This document shows, piece after piece, positions 1 through 9,548 of a stretch of 64,000 nt of DNA. The stretch is from Mesobacillus jeotgali (GTDB lineage: Bacteria > Bacillota > Bacilli > Bacillales > Cytobacillaceae). The position numbers and the translations under genes were made by a program. The notes under the pieces were generated by a model. It was not told the DNA's origin, ran no database searches, and was given only the letters and a program-made list of their open reading frames with translations. Within the stretch, counting starts at the first letter, position 1; each line of letters starts with the position of its first letter. Location of the stretch: the NCBI RefSeq assembly GCF_002874535.1, contig NZ_CP025025.1:3247312-3311311 (forward strand), given 5' to 3'.

Positions 1-1596
1 ACGAATTACTTTCGTAATCGCTTCATCCTTCATCTGAAGCTGGGATTTTGACAGACCATGGTCCTTGATTTGTCTTGGAAGGAGATGATCCTTGGCTATG
101 TGCAGCTTTTCCTGCTCTGTATAGCCTGCAATATTGATAATCTCCATTCTGTCGAGCAATGGGCCAGGTACTGTTGAAAGATTATTGGCTGTAGCGATGA
201 ACATTACTTTTGAAAGGTCATATGGCTCTTCAATGTAATGATCGCTGAAATTATGATTTTGTTCGGGATCGAGCACCTCTAGCATCGCTGAAGAAGGATC
301 TCCGCGGAAATCATTGGACATTTTATCGATTTCATCGAGAAGGAACACTGGGTTGATCGTTCCAGCTTTCTTCATTCCCTGGATGACCCTGCCCGGCATA
401 GCACCGACATAAGTCCTTCTGTGGCCGCGAATTTCTGACTCATCACGGACACCGCCTAAAGACACCCTTACAAAATTACGGTTCAGGGATTTAGCGATCG
501 ACCTGGCCAAGCTTGTTTTACCGACTCCCGGAGGTCCAGCCAGACAAAGGATTGGTCCTTTTAATGAGTTCGTCAGCTTCTGGACAGCAAGATACTCAAG
601 AACCCTTTCCTTTACTTTTTCCAGTCCGTAATGGTCCTTATCAAGGATCTTTTCAGCTTTGCTGATATCAAGATCATCCTCTGTCGACTTTGACCAAGGC
701 AAAGCAACAAGCCATTCAATATAATTGCGGATTACTGCGCTTTCTGCAGAAGTCGTCGGCACCTTTTCGTAACGATCGAGTTCCTTCAAAGCAGTTTCCT
801 TCACATTTTCAGGCATTCCGGCAAGCTCGATTTTTTCGGTAAGCTCAGCAATTTCTCCTGTCTTTCCTTCCTTCTCACCAAGCTCCTTCTGTATGGCCTT
901 CATCTGTTCACGCAAATAATATTCCTTTTGCGTACGTTCCATGGAACGCTTTACACGCTGGCCAATCTTTTTCTCGAGGCCAAGCACTTCTTTTTCATTA
1001 TGGATGATTTCAATGACACGATTCATCCGGTCCTTGATGTCAATCGTCTCGAGAATTTCCTGCTTCTCTTTAAGTTTAAGCGGAAGATGGGAAGCGATGA
1101 TATCAGCCATCCTGCCCGGCTCTTCAATATCAGAAACAGATGCATACGTTTCCGCAGAGATTTTCTTGGACATTTTTATGTATTGTTCGAAATACTCGAG
1201 CATTGTCCTCATTAATGCTTCATCTTCGACATCCTTTGTTTCATCATCTTCAAAGGTTCTTACTTTACAGGAATAATGGTCATTCTCATCAAAAAGTTCA
1301 ATGATCTCAGCTCTGGACAATCCTTCAACCAACACGCGGATCGTTCCGTTAGGGAGCTTCAGCATTTGTTTGACGCGAGTCAATGTACCCATCTGGTACA
1401 AGTCCTCCTCGCCTGGTTCATCTATGGATATATCCTTTTGGGTTGTGAGATAGATTAAATGGTCATCCACCATTGCCTTCTCCAATGCCTGTACCGATTT
1501 TTCTCGTCCTACATCCAAATGCAGAACCATCGTCGGGTACACAAGCAAACCGCGCAGCGGCAGAAGTGGGACAGTGTGCTCATTCTTATTCGCCAT
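1..1596 (-). CDS. lonA: ATP-dependent protease LonA, N-terminal 532 residues (partial)
   Basis: Cytoplasmic AAA+ serine protease that degrades misfolded and regulatory proteins. The start is ATG at 1594-1596, read [17 protein letters not shown], with GGAGGTG seven bases upstream. The N-terminal substrate-binding domain is followed by a Walker A (GPPGVGKTS, about residues 354-362, bases 511-537) and a Walker B (LLDEIDK, bases about 325-350). The window ends in the helical region after the ATPase core, so the Ser-Lys protease domain lies outside; the family is about 774 residues long. Its neighbour lonB is a separate unit upstream. I could not match a CtsR heptad box upstream. Identity is firm from domain order and gene position. 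Confidence 0.97.
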   Translation of the reverse strand, partial: MANKNEHTVPLLPLRGLLVYPTMVLHLDVGREKSVQALEKAMVDDHLIYLTTQKDISIDEPGEEDLYQMGTLTRVKQMLKLPNGTIRVLVEGLSRAEIIELFDENDHYSCKVRTFEDDETKDVEDEALMRTMLEYFEQYIKMSKKISAETYASVSDIEEPGRMADIIASHLPLKLKEKQEILETIDIKDRMNRVIEIIHNEKEVLGLEKKIGQRVKRSMERTQKEYYLREQMKAIQKELGEKEGKTGEIAELTEKIELAGMPENVKETALKELDRYEKVPTTSAESAVIRNYIEWLVALPWSKSTEDDLDISKAEKILDKDHYGLEKVKERVLEYLAVQKLTNSLKGPILCLAGPPGVGKTSLARSIAKSLNRNFVRVSLGGVRDESEIRGHRRTYVGAMPGRVIQGMKKAGTINPVFLLDEIDKMSNDFRGDPSSAMLEVLDPEQNHNFSDHYIEEPYDLSKVMFIATANNLSTVPGPLLDRMEIINIAGYTEQEKLHIAKDHLLPRQIKDHGLSKSQLQMKDEAITKVIR

Positions 1597-1952
1597 GACA
1601 TTGCACCTCCAACATGCATTGTATCAAACCATAAGTATAATATACTTTGTTGTTCAATTCTATCGTATTTAATTTCAAGTGTCTAATAACAAGAGCAGGT
1701 AGCACCGTTTTGCCTCATTGATTAGTATCCTGATATTTATGTGAAAATATGTCCACATCTGAAGTTACTTTCAAAACCAAACGGAGTCGTATTTTTTTGA
1801 AAATAGCAACTTCAGCATCGCAACCTTCATTACACCCTCTTTCCTTTTTCAGGGAAAAATAAACACGGTTTTAATGTTCGGTTAACTATAGAGCTAAACA
1901 CCAGTAAATTAGCGTAAAAAAAGAACGCCGGCAAGCGTTCTTTTTCATCATT
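1597..1952. other. lonA-lonB intergenic region
   Basis: This 356-base stretch has no gene. It holds the lonB terminator (1916-1945) and an imperfect inverted repeat (1759-1777 with 1794-1814). The lonA promoter must also be here. The AT-rich palindrome GTATATTATAC at about 1636-1646 could contain a -10 box, but I see no convincing -35 partner. Confidence 0.6.
1916..1945 (-). terminator. lonB terminator
   Basis: Inverted repeat AAAAAGAACGC / GCGTTCTTTTT, eight bases past the lonB stop. It is followed by a T-run when read on the minus strand. Confidence 0.85.
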
Positions 1953-3620
1953 CTAGCTCGTTTCTTTTGCCGTTAAGTCACTGGCAGCCTTGATGATTTG
2001 CTCCCTTGGATGGTCTTTTTCAAGAGCAATTTCAAATACTTCATTCAGGTGTGTGACTGGAATGATTTCTATATCTGTGATTTCATTAAGTATGGTCTGC
2101 ACATTTTCCTTTGGAATGATCACCTTTTTGGCACCTGCTTTTTTCGCCGCCTTCACCTTTGGATAGACACCGCCAATCGGCTTTACATTCCCATGGATAC
2201 TGATTTCTCCTGTCATCGCGACCGTATTGTCCATCGGAATTTTGTAGATGGCTGAATAAATCCCTGTTGCCATTGCAATCCCTGCAGATGGACCATCGAT
2301 TGGGGTACCGCCAGGGAAGTTTACATGGATGTCAAATTCATCAGCTGGAACACCCATCGATCTTAGAACAGTGATGACATTTTCAATCGAACCTCTTGCC
2401 ATGCTTTTTCTGCGTATGGATTTTCCCTGTCCGCCGATGCTCTCTTCATCGACGATGCCAGTGATATTGATTGAGCCTTTATCCTTCGCTTTAATTACAG
2501 TGACTTCGATTTCAAGAAGCGCACCCGTATTTGGCCCATAAACAGCCAGTCCATTGACAAGGCCAATCGCTGACTTTTCATTGATTCTTCTTTCCATCCT
2601 TGGTGTGAGCTGGCTCGAATGGACGACCCATTCAATTTCCTCTTCTTTAATGTAGGTTCGTTCTTCGGTAATGGCCAGTCCAGCAGCAATCTGAACCATA
2701 TTAACAGCTTCTCGGCCATTTCGTGCATAATTTGACAGTATTTCAATTGCCTTTTCACTCATAGTCAGTTCTACCTTTTCAGCTGCATTCCTTGCTACTT
2801 CTGAAATTTCCTCCTGTGATAATTCCCGGAAAAACACTTCCATGCATCTCGATCTGATTGCCGGAGGGATTTCGCTTGGAGTTCTCGTCGTCGCGCCTAC
2901 AAGGCGGAAGTCTGCCGGGAGCCCGTTTTTGAAGATGTCGTGGATATGACTTGGTATTTGTGTGTTTTCCTCATTATAATACGCACTCTCTAAAAATACT
3001 TTCCTGTCTTCCAGTACTTTTAAAAGCTTGTTCATCTGGATTGAGTGCAGCTCACCAATTTCATCAATGAATAAAACCCCTCCATGGGCATTAGTCACCG
3101 CACCCTGTTTCGGCTGAGGAATGCCAGCCTGTCCCATCGCACCGGCCCCTTGATATATCGGATCATGAACAGAACCGATCAACGGATCAGCAATTCCTCT
3201 CTCATCAAACCTGGCCGTTGTAGCATCCAGCTCAACAAATACTGAAGATTTTTTGAAGGGGGATTTTTGGTTTTGCTTTGCTTCTTCTAATACGAGCCTG
3301 GCCGCAGCAGTTTTCCCTACTCCTGGTGGTCCATAAATGATGACGTGTTGCGGATTGGGTCCACATAACGCTGCTTTAAGTGCTTTGATTCCATCTTCCT
3401 GTCCGACAATATCCTTGAAGCTGGATGGCCTGACTTTTTCGGCAAGCGGTTCACTCAGGGAGACCGATCTCATCTTTCTTAACTGTTCCATTTCCTTTCG
3501 AGATTCCCGATCAATTGATACTTTTTGCGTCCGCTGATTCCTGAGTAAATTCCAGAAATACAGTCCGATGATGATTCCGAAAAACAGCTGTATAAACAAG
3601 GCGATTCCGGTCCAACTCAA
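1953..3620 (-). CDS. lonB: Forespore-type Lon protease LonB
   Basis: Membrane-tethered Lon-family protease of 555 residues. The start is TTG at 3618-3620 with GGGAGGG eight bases upstream. One transmembrane helix lies near residues 5-25, replacing the LonA substrate domain. Walker [12 protein letters not shown] is near residue 98 and Walker B LFIDEIGE near 184. The protease domain near residues 340-540 has the catalytic Ser in GPSAGIAMATG and the Lys in VYPKVKAAKKAG. In B. subtilis lonB is transcribed in the forespore by sigma F. The promoter-like motif at 3662-3691 supports the same control here. The gene is monocistronic, with its own terminator. Confidence 0.95.
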   Translation of the reverse strand: MSWTGIALFIQLFFGIIIGLYFWNLLRNQRTQKVSIDRESRKEMEQLRKMRSVSLSEPLAEKVRPSSFKDIVGQEDGIKALKAALCGPNPQHVIIYGPPGVGKTAAARLVLEEAKQNQKSPFKKSSVFVELDATTARFDERGIADPLIGSVHDPIYQGAGAMGQAGIPQPKQGAVTNAHGGVLFIDEIGELHSIQMNKLLKVLEDRKVFLESAYYNEENTQIPSHIHDIFKNGLPADFRLVGATTRTPSEIPPAIRSRCMEVFFRELSQEEISEVARNAAEKVELTMSEKAIEILSNYARNGREAVNMVQIAAGLAITEERTYIKEEEIEWVVHSSQLTPRMERRINEKSAIGLVNGLAVYGPNTGALLEIEVTVIKAKDKGSINITGIVDEESIGGQGKSIRRKSMARGSIENVITVLRSMGVPADEFDIHVNFPGGTPIDGPSAGIAMATGIYSAIYKIPMDNTVAMTGEISIHGNVKPIGGVYPKVKAAKKAGAKKVIIPKENVQTILNEITDIEIIPVTHLNEVFEIALEKDHPREQIIKAASDLTAKETS

Positions 3621-3661
3621 TTTACATTCCCTCCCGTAAGTTGATACTATTGGCTTTAACC

Positions 3662-3691
3662 TAGTATCCCCCTGAGACTGTTGGAATAAAC
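3662..3691 (-). promoter_or_regulatory. sigma F/G-type promoter for lonB
   Basis: On the minus strand GTTTA, 15 bases, then GGGGATACTA. The -10 fits GGnnAnAnTW exactly and the -35 differs from GYATA at one base. It lies about 40 bases upstream of the lonB start. Inference from the B. subtilis sigma F consensus. Confidence 0.65.
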
Positions 3692-3773
3692 AATATTTTC
3701 AAGTGAAATTTTCCACCTGGAATGACGTTAGTTTGATAGGAATTAACGTATTTCTGCCAACTTTTTTTCGCTG

Positions 3774-4205
3774 AACCTGTCCGAAGTTAGATCTAGTTCT
3801 GACAGCTTTTCTTCATTACGCATCAAACCTGTCTGAAATTGCCTCATGTTCTGACAGCTTTTCTTCTTACCAGACCAAACCTGTCCGAAGTTGCCTCATG
3901 TTCTTACAGCTTTTCTTCTTACCACACCAAACCTGTCCGAAGTTAGCTCATGTTCTGACAGCTTTTCTTCTTACCAAACCAAACCTGTTCGAAGTTAGCT
4001 CATGTTCTGACAGCTTTTCTTCTTACCAGACTAAACCTGTCCAAAGTTCGCTCTGGTTCTGACAGCTTTTCCTCTTCCACCACCTAACCTGTCCGAAGTT
4101 GGACTTCGTTCAGACAGGTTTTCCTCTTCCACCACTAAACCTGTCGGAAGTTGGACCTGGTTCTGACAGCTTTTCCTCTTTTCACACCAAAGCTGGCCAA
4201 AGTTG
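3774..4205. repeat. 52-bp tandem repeat array (eight units plus a partial ninth)
   Basis: Units begin with AACCTGT at 3774, 3826, 3878, 3930, 3982, 4034, 4086 and 4138, with a degenerate start at 4190. The spacing is exactly 52 bases every time. Each unit has CCTGTC near its start and GACAG about 25 bases later, followed by CTTTTC. In the unit at 4086 these form a hairpin: AACCTGTC (4086-4093) with GACAGGTT (4113-4120) and CGAAGT (4094-4099) with ACTTCG (4103-4108). Units drift gradually from left to right. The array fills the space between the lonB promoter and the clpX terminator. Confidence 0.95.
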
Positions 4206-4257
4206 GCTACGTTTCTCATATCAATCTTATTTTAAGGAGAAAACTGTAGATACAAAA

Positions 4258-4286
4258 AAATCCCGGTGAAATAATCACCGGGATTT
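4258..4286 (-). terminator. clpX terminator
   Basis: Hairpin AAATCCCGGTGA / TCACCGGGATTT with a five-base loop and a run of seven T on the minus strand, just past the clpX stop. Confidence 0.92.
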
Positions 4287-4291
4287 GTGTA

Positions 4292-5554
4292 TTAAGCTGA
4301 ATTTCTTTCGTCTTTAAGGACTGTTCCGTCCTCTAATACTAGCTTTGGCGGCATGTTGTTTTCGACTGTTTCCTTTGTGATGATACATTTTACGATATCT
4401 TCACGGGATGGAAGGTCGAACATGACGTCCAGCATGATGCCTTCGATGATTGAACGAAGTCCGCGTGCACCTGTCTTGCGTTCAATTGCCTTTTTGGCAA
4501 TTTCAATTAGTGCATCGTCTTCGAATTCAAGTTCGACATCATCTAGGTTTAGCATTTTTTGATACTGTTTTACAAGAGCGTTCTTCGGTTTTGTCAGGAT
4601 TTCGACTAGTGCTTCTTCATCAAGCGGAGTCAGGCTGGCAATTACCGGAAGACGGCCGATAAATTCAGGGATTAACCCGAATTTAAGCAGATCTTCAGGA
4701 AGGACTTTTGACAACAATTCCTTCTTGTCTAAGTCTTCCTCTTTCTTTTCAGAGCCAAAGCCGATTACTTTCTGGCCAAGGCGACGCTTAATGATTTGCT
4801 CGATACCATCGAATGCTCCGCCGCAAATGAACAGGATATTCGTTGTATCAATCTGGATGAATTCTTGATGTGGATGCTTTCGTCCACCTTGTGGCGGTAC
4901 ACTTGCAACTGTTCCTTCAAGAATTTTCAGGAGCGCCTGCTGTACACCTTCACCAGAAACATCTCTAGTAATAGAAGGGTTTTCGGATTTCCTGGCGATC
5001 TTATCGATTTCATCGATATAAATGATTCCTTTTTCAGCCTTTTCTACATCGTAATCAGCTGATTGGATCAATTTCAAAAGAATGTTTTCAACATCTTCAC
5101 CAACATAACCTGCTTCAGTCAGTGATGTTGCATCCGCGATTGCGAAAGGAACATTGAGAATACGGGCTAATGTTTGAGCAAGCAAAGTTTTTCCGCTCCC
5201 TGTAGGCCCGATCATCGCAATATTACTTTTTGAAAGTTCAACATCATCAATCTTGCTGTTTGAGTTGATACGCTTATAGTGATTGTAAACAGCTACAGAC
5301 AGGTTCTTCTTAGCCTGGTCCTGACCAATTACATACTCATTAAGTATATCGCGGATTTCCAATGGTTTTGGAACATCCTTAAACTCAACTTCTTCTTCAG
5401 TGCCAAGTTCTTCTTCAACGATTTCTGTGCATAATTCAATACACTCGTCACAGATATAGACGCCTGGCCCTGCTACCAATTTGCGGACTTGATCCTGCGT
5501 CTTGCCGCAGAAAGAACATTTAAGCTGCCCTTTTTCATCATTAAATTTGAACAA
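4292..5554 (-). CDS. clpX: ATP-dependent Clp protease ATP-binding subunit ClpX
   Basis: AAA+ unfoldase that feeds substrates to ClpP. The start is taken as TTG at 5552-5554 (protein [10 protein letters not shown]..., 420 residues). This matches the family N-terminus and has GGGGTG six bases upstream; an ATG ten codons earlier is open but unlikely. The N-terminal zinc-binding domain carries CSFCGKT and CDECIELC (residues about 12-40). Walker A is [12 protein letters not shown], Walker [10 protein letters not shown], and the sensor/pore region is intact. It follows tig on the same strand, as in B. subtilis, with 474 bases between. Confidence 0.97.
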   Translation of the reverse strand: MFKFNDEKGQLKCSFCGKTQDQVRKLVAGPGVYICDECIELCTEIVEEELGTEEEVEFKDVPKPLEIRDILNEYVIGQDQAKKNLSVAVYNHYKRINSNSKIDDVELSKSNIAMIGPTGSGKTLLAQTLARILNVPFAIADATSLTEAGYVGEDVENILLKLIQSADYDVEKAEKGIIYIDEIDKIARKSENPSITRDVSGEGVQQALLKILEGTVASVPPQGGRKHPHQEFIQIDTTNILFICGGAFDGIEQIIKRRLGQKVIGFGSEKKEEDLDKKELLSKVLPEDLLKFGLIPEFIGRLPVIASLTPLDEEALVEILTKPKNALVKQYQKMLNLDDVELEFEDDALIEIAKKAIERKTGARGLRSIIEGIMLDVMFDLPSREDIVKCIITKETVENNMPPKLVLEDGTVLKDERNSA

Positions 5555-5835
5555 TGCCTTCACCCCTTGAGAACTTCTAAACATATATAAAGCTGCGATT
5601 CATAAGCAAACGATAAGTTAAGTATCAGTTTTTCTGCTGCATTCGAGCAGGTATGTATTGCATTGTATCATATTTTGCCAGGGGACAGGAAATGATAACC
5701 CTCGGCCATTTTAGTTTCGCGCTTATGAATCGGAAAAAATATGTACTAAATCATCTTAACCATAAATCAAGCCGTTAAATCGGCTTATATGAAATTGCTA
5801 AAAAATTATGTATGTATATTGGTGTTTATTGTAGA

Positions 5836-5866
5836 AAACAAGGCACGATTTACTCGCGCCTTGTTT
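5836..5866 (-). terminator. tig terminator
   Basis: Hairpin AAACAAGGC / GCCTTGTTT with a 13-base loop, followed by TTTTC on the minus strand. It lies about 160 bases past the tig stop, beyond the dispersed repeat. Confidence 0.75.
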
Positions 5867-5905
5867 CTATATCATATACTAAGTATAAAATTGACTTTGA
5901 GAAAT

Positions 5906-6026
5906 GTCTAGCTGCGGCTCCTAACTCCTCGAGACGCTTCGGTCCTGTCAATGAAGTCAAAGAACGACTTCACTGTCAGGCCCTCCAGCGCTTGTCGGAG
6001 TTGGACAGTCGCCTCCGCTTTTCTCT
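5906..6026 (-). repeat. Dispersed structured repeat, copy 1
   Basis: About 120 bases, beginning directly after the tig stop codon. It is homologous to the reverse complement of 20791-20908. The shared core reads TCGGTC, then AATGAAGTCAAAGAACGACT, then GGCCCTCCAGCGCTTGTCGG. TGAAGTC / GACTTCA forms an inner hairpin and the ends can pair into a longer stem. It has no coding capacity that I trust. Confidence 0.85.
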
Positions 6027-6028
6027 TA

Positions 6029-7318
6029 TTATGCAACAGTTTTGCTGTTTTCCACAAGGAAATCAACTGCTTTTTTAAGTTGAAGATCGCCTTTGATTCC
6101 GTCAAGGCTTCCGCCAAGTGCTGCTTGGATTTGATCAGCAGTCATATTGTACATTTCAGACATCTTTTGAAGCTCTGCATTTACTTCTTCATCAGTAACT
6201 TCGATGTTTTCAGCTTTTGCGATTGCTTCAAGAGTCAGGTTCACACGTACGCGAGTTGCAGCTTCTTCTTTCATTTGTTCACGAAGAGCAGCTTCGTCTT
6301 GACCTGAGAACTGGTAGTATAGGTCAAGGTTCATACCTTGCATTCCCAAGCGTTGTTCGAATTCATTAACCATACGGTCGATTTCAGTATCGATCATTGA
6401 TTCAGGAACGTCGATTTCAGCGTTAGCTGCTGCTTTTTCTACAACAGTGTCACGTTCGAAGTGTTCTTTCTGGTGTGCTTTATCGTGTGCAAGACGATCT
6501 TTGATCTTCGTCTTAAGCTCATCTAAAGTTTCAACTTCTTCGTCAGCATCTTTAGCGAACTCATCATCTAGAGCTGGAAGTTCTTTTCCTTTGATTTCGT
6601 GAACTTTCACTTTGAAAGTTGCAGGCTTACCAGCAAGTTCAGCTGCATGGTACTCTTCTGGGAAAGAAACTTCTACATCTTTTTCTTCGCCAGTAGCTGT
6701 TCCAACTAGCTGCTCTTCGAATCCAGGAATGAAAGAACCTGATCCAAGTTCAAGTGCGTAGTTTTCAGCTTTGCCGCCTTCGAAAGCTTCGCCATCAACG
6801 AATCCTTCGAAATCGATGACAACACTGTCTCCATTTTCAGCAGTGCCTTCTTCTTTAACAACAAGCTCAGCCTGCTTTTCTTGCATTGCTTTCAGTTCAT
6901 TTTCTACTTCTTCATCTGTTACGTTTGTGTCGAATGCTTCAACTTCAAGTCCTTTGTACTCGCCAAGCTTTACTTCAGGCTTAACTGTAACAGTTGCCTT
7001 GATGATCAAGCTCTTGCCTTTTTCGATTTGTTCTACATCGATTTCAGGGCGGTCAACTGGCTCGATTCCAGTTTCGTCGATTGCATTTGCATATGCTTCT
7101 GGAAGAAGGATATCAATTGCATCCTGATATAAAGATTCTACGCCGAAACGCTTTTCGAACATTTGGCGAGGCATTTTCCCTTTACGGAATCCTGGTACGT
7201 TAATTTGCTTAACGACTTTCTGGAATGCAGCGTCAAGACCTTTATTGACCTTTTCTGCATCTACTTCAATTGTTAGAACCGTTTGGTTCCCTTCTCTTTT
7301 TTCTACCTTTGCAGACAT
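6029..7318 (-). CDS. tig: Trigger factor
   Basis: Ribosome-associated chaperone and peptidyl-prolyl isomerase of 429 residues that meets nascent chains at the exit tunnel. The N-terminal ribosome-binding domain contains the [10 protein letters not shown] signature (residues 43-52). The FKBP-like domain begins around residue 160 ([20 protein letters not shown]). The helical C-terminal domain follows. The start is ATG with GGAGGG upstream. It sits between ysoA and clpX as in B. subtilis. Family identity is unambiguous. Confidence 0.98.
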   Translation of the reverse strand: MSAKVEKREGNQTVLTIEVDAEKVNKGLDAAFQKVVKQINVPGFRKGKMPRQMFEKRFGVESLYQDAIDILLPEAYANAIDETGIEPVDRPEIDVEQIEKGKSLIIKATVTVKPEVKLGEYKGLEVEAFDTNVTDEEVENELKAMQEKQAELVVKEEGTAENGDSVVIDFEGFVDGEAFEGGKAENYALELGSGSFIPGFEEQLVGTATGEEKDVEVSFPEEYHAAELAGKPATFKVKVHEIKGKELPALDDEFAKDADEEVETLDELKTKIKDRLAHDKAHQKEHFERDTVVEKAAANAEIDVPESMIDTEIDRMVNEFEQRLGMQGMNLDLYYQFSGQDEAALREQMKEEAATRVRVNLTLEAIAKAENIEVTDEEVNAELQKMSEMYNMTADQIQAALGGSLDGIKGDLQLKKAVDFLVENSKTVA

Positions 7319-7475
7319 ACAGTTCCCTCCAACAATAATCTATTGTCATTTTCATTCGACGATGAATACTCTTGTTTACCAAGCAATATTCCAGTTTAAA
7401 TGTAAAATAGAATGATTTTTACATAATACAACCACTACATTATAACACAGGTTTATTTCGTTTCAACAGCTTGGA

Positions 7476-8498
7476 CTATATTATCGGGTAAGAAATTTCT
7501 TCTAACTCCCGGATAAAGCCCAAAACCTGTTCCGTTTCCTCAACCTGGCTGTTGTATATTTCAGCAAATGACTCTAGTGAATCTTCAAATCCATAATACT
7601 CATTTGCGATGAAATGGCAGGCAGCAGCCCATGCCGCGGCTTGCCCGGCTGGCAGTTTGAATGGATAAACCAAAAAGAAATACCGCTCGATCAAACTTTG
7701 GACATTTTCAAATAAAACAGGATCATCATTTTCAATTTCACGGCTTAATAATTGAATCACACCACTGTCCTCAATATAATCCTTCAGTTCCGGTAAATTT
7801 ACTGGATTGAAGTCTTCTGTCCAGGAGAATTTGTGTACATGTAATTCTTCGGCATATTCTTGTTCTTTCAATATATTAAGCAGCATCGTTTTTAAGAAAG
7901 GATGGCCATCTTCTGATGCGACATACTCCCTAATTTTTATTATATAGGGTCTTATGTTTACCTTAGCGAGGCCCGCAGCAACCATCACCTGGTCATTGGG
8001 ATTCTTATATTCAAACAGATTGAGTTCATCCTCTTCAGGTTCCTCTTCAAAACTCTCAATGGGCTCCGCATCTGTTTCACCATTAAGCATCCGCCTGCCG
8101 AATTCAAGCATGGTAATGAAATGCTCATGCCTTTCTGCCGGAATTTCCCGTTCCTCCAGAAGAGCCTCGATGGTCGCTACGACTTCACTGTATTCATTCA
8201 ACTGGACAAGGATCATTAAATACATGTCAATCACTTGTATGTAATCACCAAGTCCGCTCCGCAGCATCTCTGCCACGAGTTCCTTTGCCTGATGTGTATT
8301 TCCTGCTTCATAATTAGCAAGTACAAGTCCAACGTATACATCGCTATTCTCAGGGTCATGTTCCAATGCCTGCTCTAGAAATTGAATCGCATCCCGGTAC
8401 TTATGCTGCTTCAAATAATCCAGGCCCTTTTCCAACAGACGCTTTTCCAGACCGGGAAACAGGATCACTTTATCCTTTTTTGATTCCCGTTTATTCAT
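7476..8498 (-). CDS. ysoA: TPR-repeat protein, YsoA-like
   Basis: Predicted cytoplasmic protein of 340 residues. The start is taken as the ATG at 8496-8498 because AAGGCGG is eight bases upstream; the ATG two codons earlier is too close to it. Tetratricopeptide repeats occupy about residues 20-130 (LLEKGLDYLKQHKYRDAIQF..., PENSDVYVGLVLANYEAGN). An acidic stretch (EEEPEEDE) lies near residue 155, followed by a helical C-terminal region with no motif I recognise. The position between leuD and tig matches B. subtilis ysoA. Its biochemical role is unknown; TPRs suggest protein binding. Confidence 0.85.
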   Translation of the reverse strand: MNKRESKKDKVILFPGLEKRLLEKGLDYLKQHKYRDAIQFLEQALEHDPENSDVYVGLVLANYEAGNTHQAKELVAEMLRSGLGDYIQVIDMYLMILVQLNEYSEVVATIEALLEEREIPAERHEHFITMLEFGRRMLNGETDAEPIESFEEEPEEDELNLFEYKNPNDQVMVAAGLAKVNIRPYIIKIREYVASEDGHPFLKTMLLNILKEQEYAEELHVHKFSWTEDFNPVNLPELKDYIEDSGVIQLLSREIENDDPVLFENVQSLIERYFFLVYPFKLPAGQAAAWAAACHFIANEYYGFEDSLESFAEIYNSQVEETEQVLGFIRELEEISYPII

Positions 8499-8605
8499 AA
8501 ACATACCGCCTTACATTTAATAGTTAAACTCTATTGATTTCGCTTTTTGCTTCATGATTTCAGCTTTTTTAGAAAGTTTAGCACGAATCCCTGAAAAAAC
8601 AAAAA

Positions 8606-8630
8606 GATTCACAAGCAGGGCCTGTGAATC
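8606..8630 (-). terminator. Terminator of the ilv-leu operon
   Basis: Hairpin GATTCACA / TGTGAATC followed by TTTTTG on the minus strand, 19 bases past the leuD stop. Confidence 0.85.
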
Positions 8631-8648
8631 AATCGCAATTTTTTCAAA

Positions 8649-9245
8649 TTAGATTACTTTCTCTATATGCTGATCTTCAAATTCTTTGATACTTTCTTCG
8701 AGCTGAAGGGTTAATTCGATTTCATCCCAGCCATTTAGGAGCATATTATACCAATATGGTGTGATATCAAATCCTGCTTCAAATCCCTTGTTGTCATACA
8801 CTCTCTTCTGTTCTAGTGAAACTGTCAGTTCATATGCCTGCCCGCTTGCTTTCTTAAGCAAATAGGAAACTTCTTTTTCTGGCAGTACAACCGGAAGGAT
8901 TCCGTTTTTTAGGCAATTCTGTTTAAAAATATCAGCAAATGACGGAGCGATTAAAACCTTGAACCCATAATCCAACAAAGCCCAGGGCGCGTGCTCCCTG
9001 GATGAACCGCAGCCGAAATTTTCATTCGCTATTAAAATACTTGCTCCCTCGTTATCCTGGTGGTTGAGCTCAAAGTCTTCATTAAGCTCTCCGGTTGATT
9101 TATAACGCCAGTCGTAAAACAAGTACTGCCCAAAACCTGTTTTTTCGATTCTTTTCAGGAATTGCTTTGGAATGATCTGATCTGTGTCAACATTTGTCCT
9201 GTCCATCGCAGCGACTTTTCCCTTCATTTCTGTAAAACTAGACAT
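8649..9245 (-). CDS. leuD: 3-isopropylmalate dehydratase small subunit LeuD
   Basis: Swivel-domain subunit of 198 residues. With LeuC it isomerises 2- to 3-isopropylmalate in leucine synthesis. Typical motifs are NVDTDQIIPKQFL (residues 18-30) and NFGCGSSREHAPW (residues 76-88). The start ATG has AAAGGAG six bases upstream. It is the last gene of the operon and is separated from leuC by an unusually long 303-base spacer. Confidence 0.98.
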   Translation of the reverse strand: MSSFTEMKGKVAAMDRTNVDTDQIIPKQFLKRIEKTGFGQYLFYDWRYKSTGELNEDFELNHQDNEGASILIANENFGCGSSREHAPWALLDYGFKVLIAPSFADIFKQNCLKNGILPVVLPEKEVSYLLKKASGQAYELTVSLEQKRVYDNKGFEAGFDITPYWYNMLLNGWDEIELTLQLEESIKEFEDQHIEKVI

Positions 9246-9548
9246 TTCAGGCTCCTTTCATCGAAAAATATATTTTTGGAGGATTAAAATCAGCAAAATG
9301 GCTGTTATATGAATTTTCCAAAGCGAACTCTGCAAATAGGTAGTGAAATGACCCGAAATATACCGGTTTCGGGTCATTTTTGCAGCTATATTCTTGCTGA
9401 AAAAATTATTCTCTTATTTAACGAGGATATTTGCACGTATAAACTGATAATCGCACCATTAAAGCCATTAATTGAACCAAAAATTTCAATAATTGCACCG
9501 TTAAGCCGATTAATTGCACCTTTGACCTTTATTTGGTTAAAAAGGAAA
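9246..9548. other. leuC-leuD intercistronic spacer
   Basis: This 303-base spacer lies inside an otherwise tightly packed operon. It holds a 12-bp perfect stem, AATGACCCGAAA (9347-9358) with TTTCGGGTCATT (9367-9378), and the 21-bp array at 9449-9532. The hairpin lacks a T-run on the operon strand, so it looks more like a stability or processing element than a terminator. Confidence 0.75.
9429..9532. repeat. 21-bp tandem array inside the leu operon
   Basis: The motif AATTGCACC or a close variant starts at 9449, 9470, 9491 and 9512, exactly 21 bases apart. A degenerate copy sits at about 9429 (20 bases). The motif is followed by a variable half with frequent TTAA. On the minus strand the core reads GGTGCAATTA. 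Confidence 0.85.

Larger units (their letters stand above)
5555..6028. other. tig-clpX intergenic region
   Basis: This 474-base gap holds dispersed-repeat copy 1 (5906-6026) and the probable tig terminator (5836-5866). The clpX promoter must also be here. No protein gene is convincing; the open frames only cross the structured repeat. Confidence 0.7.

Noticed and set aside
928-1276. Plus-strand ORFs of 95 and 111 codons
   Set aside because: They are antisense to lonA, whose frame, domains and ribosome site are clear.
1597-1900. CtsR box controlling lonA
   Set aside because: I looked for tandem GGTCAAA-type heptads on both strands and found none close to consensus.
3774-4205. CRISPR array
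   Set aside because: Units are contiguous with no unique spacers, there is no cas gene nearby, and divergence runs through the whole unit.
4031-4219. Minus-strand ORF of 62 codons in the 52-bp array
   Set aside because: It is produced by the repeats themselves; 52 is not a multiple of three, so no reading frame is conserved between units.
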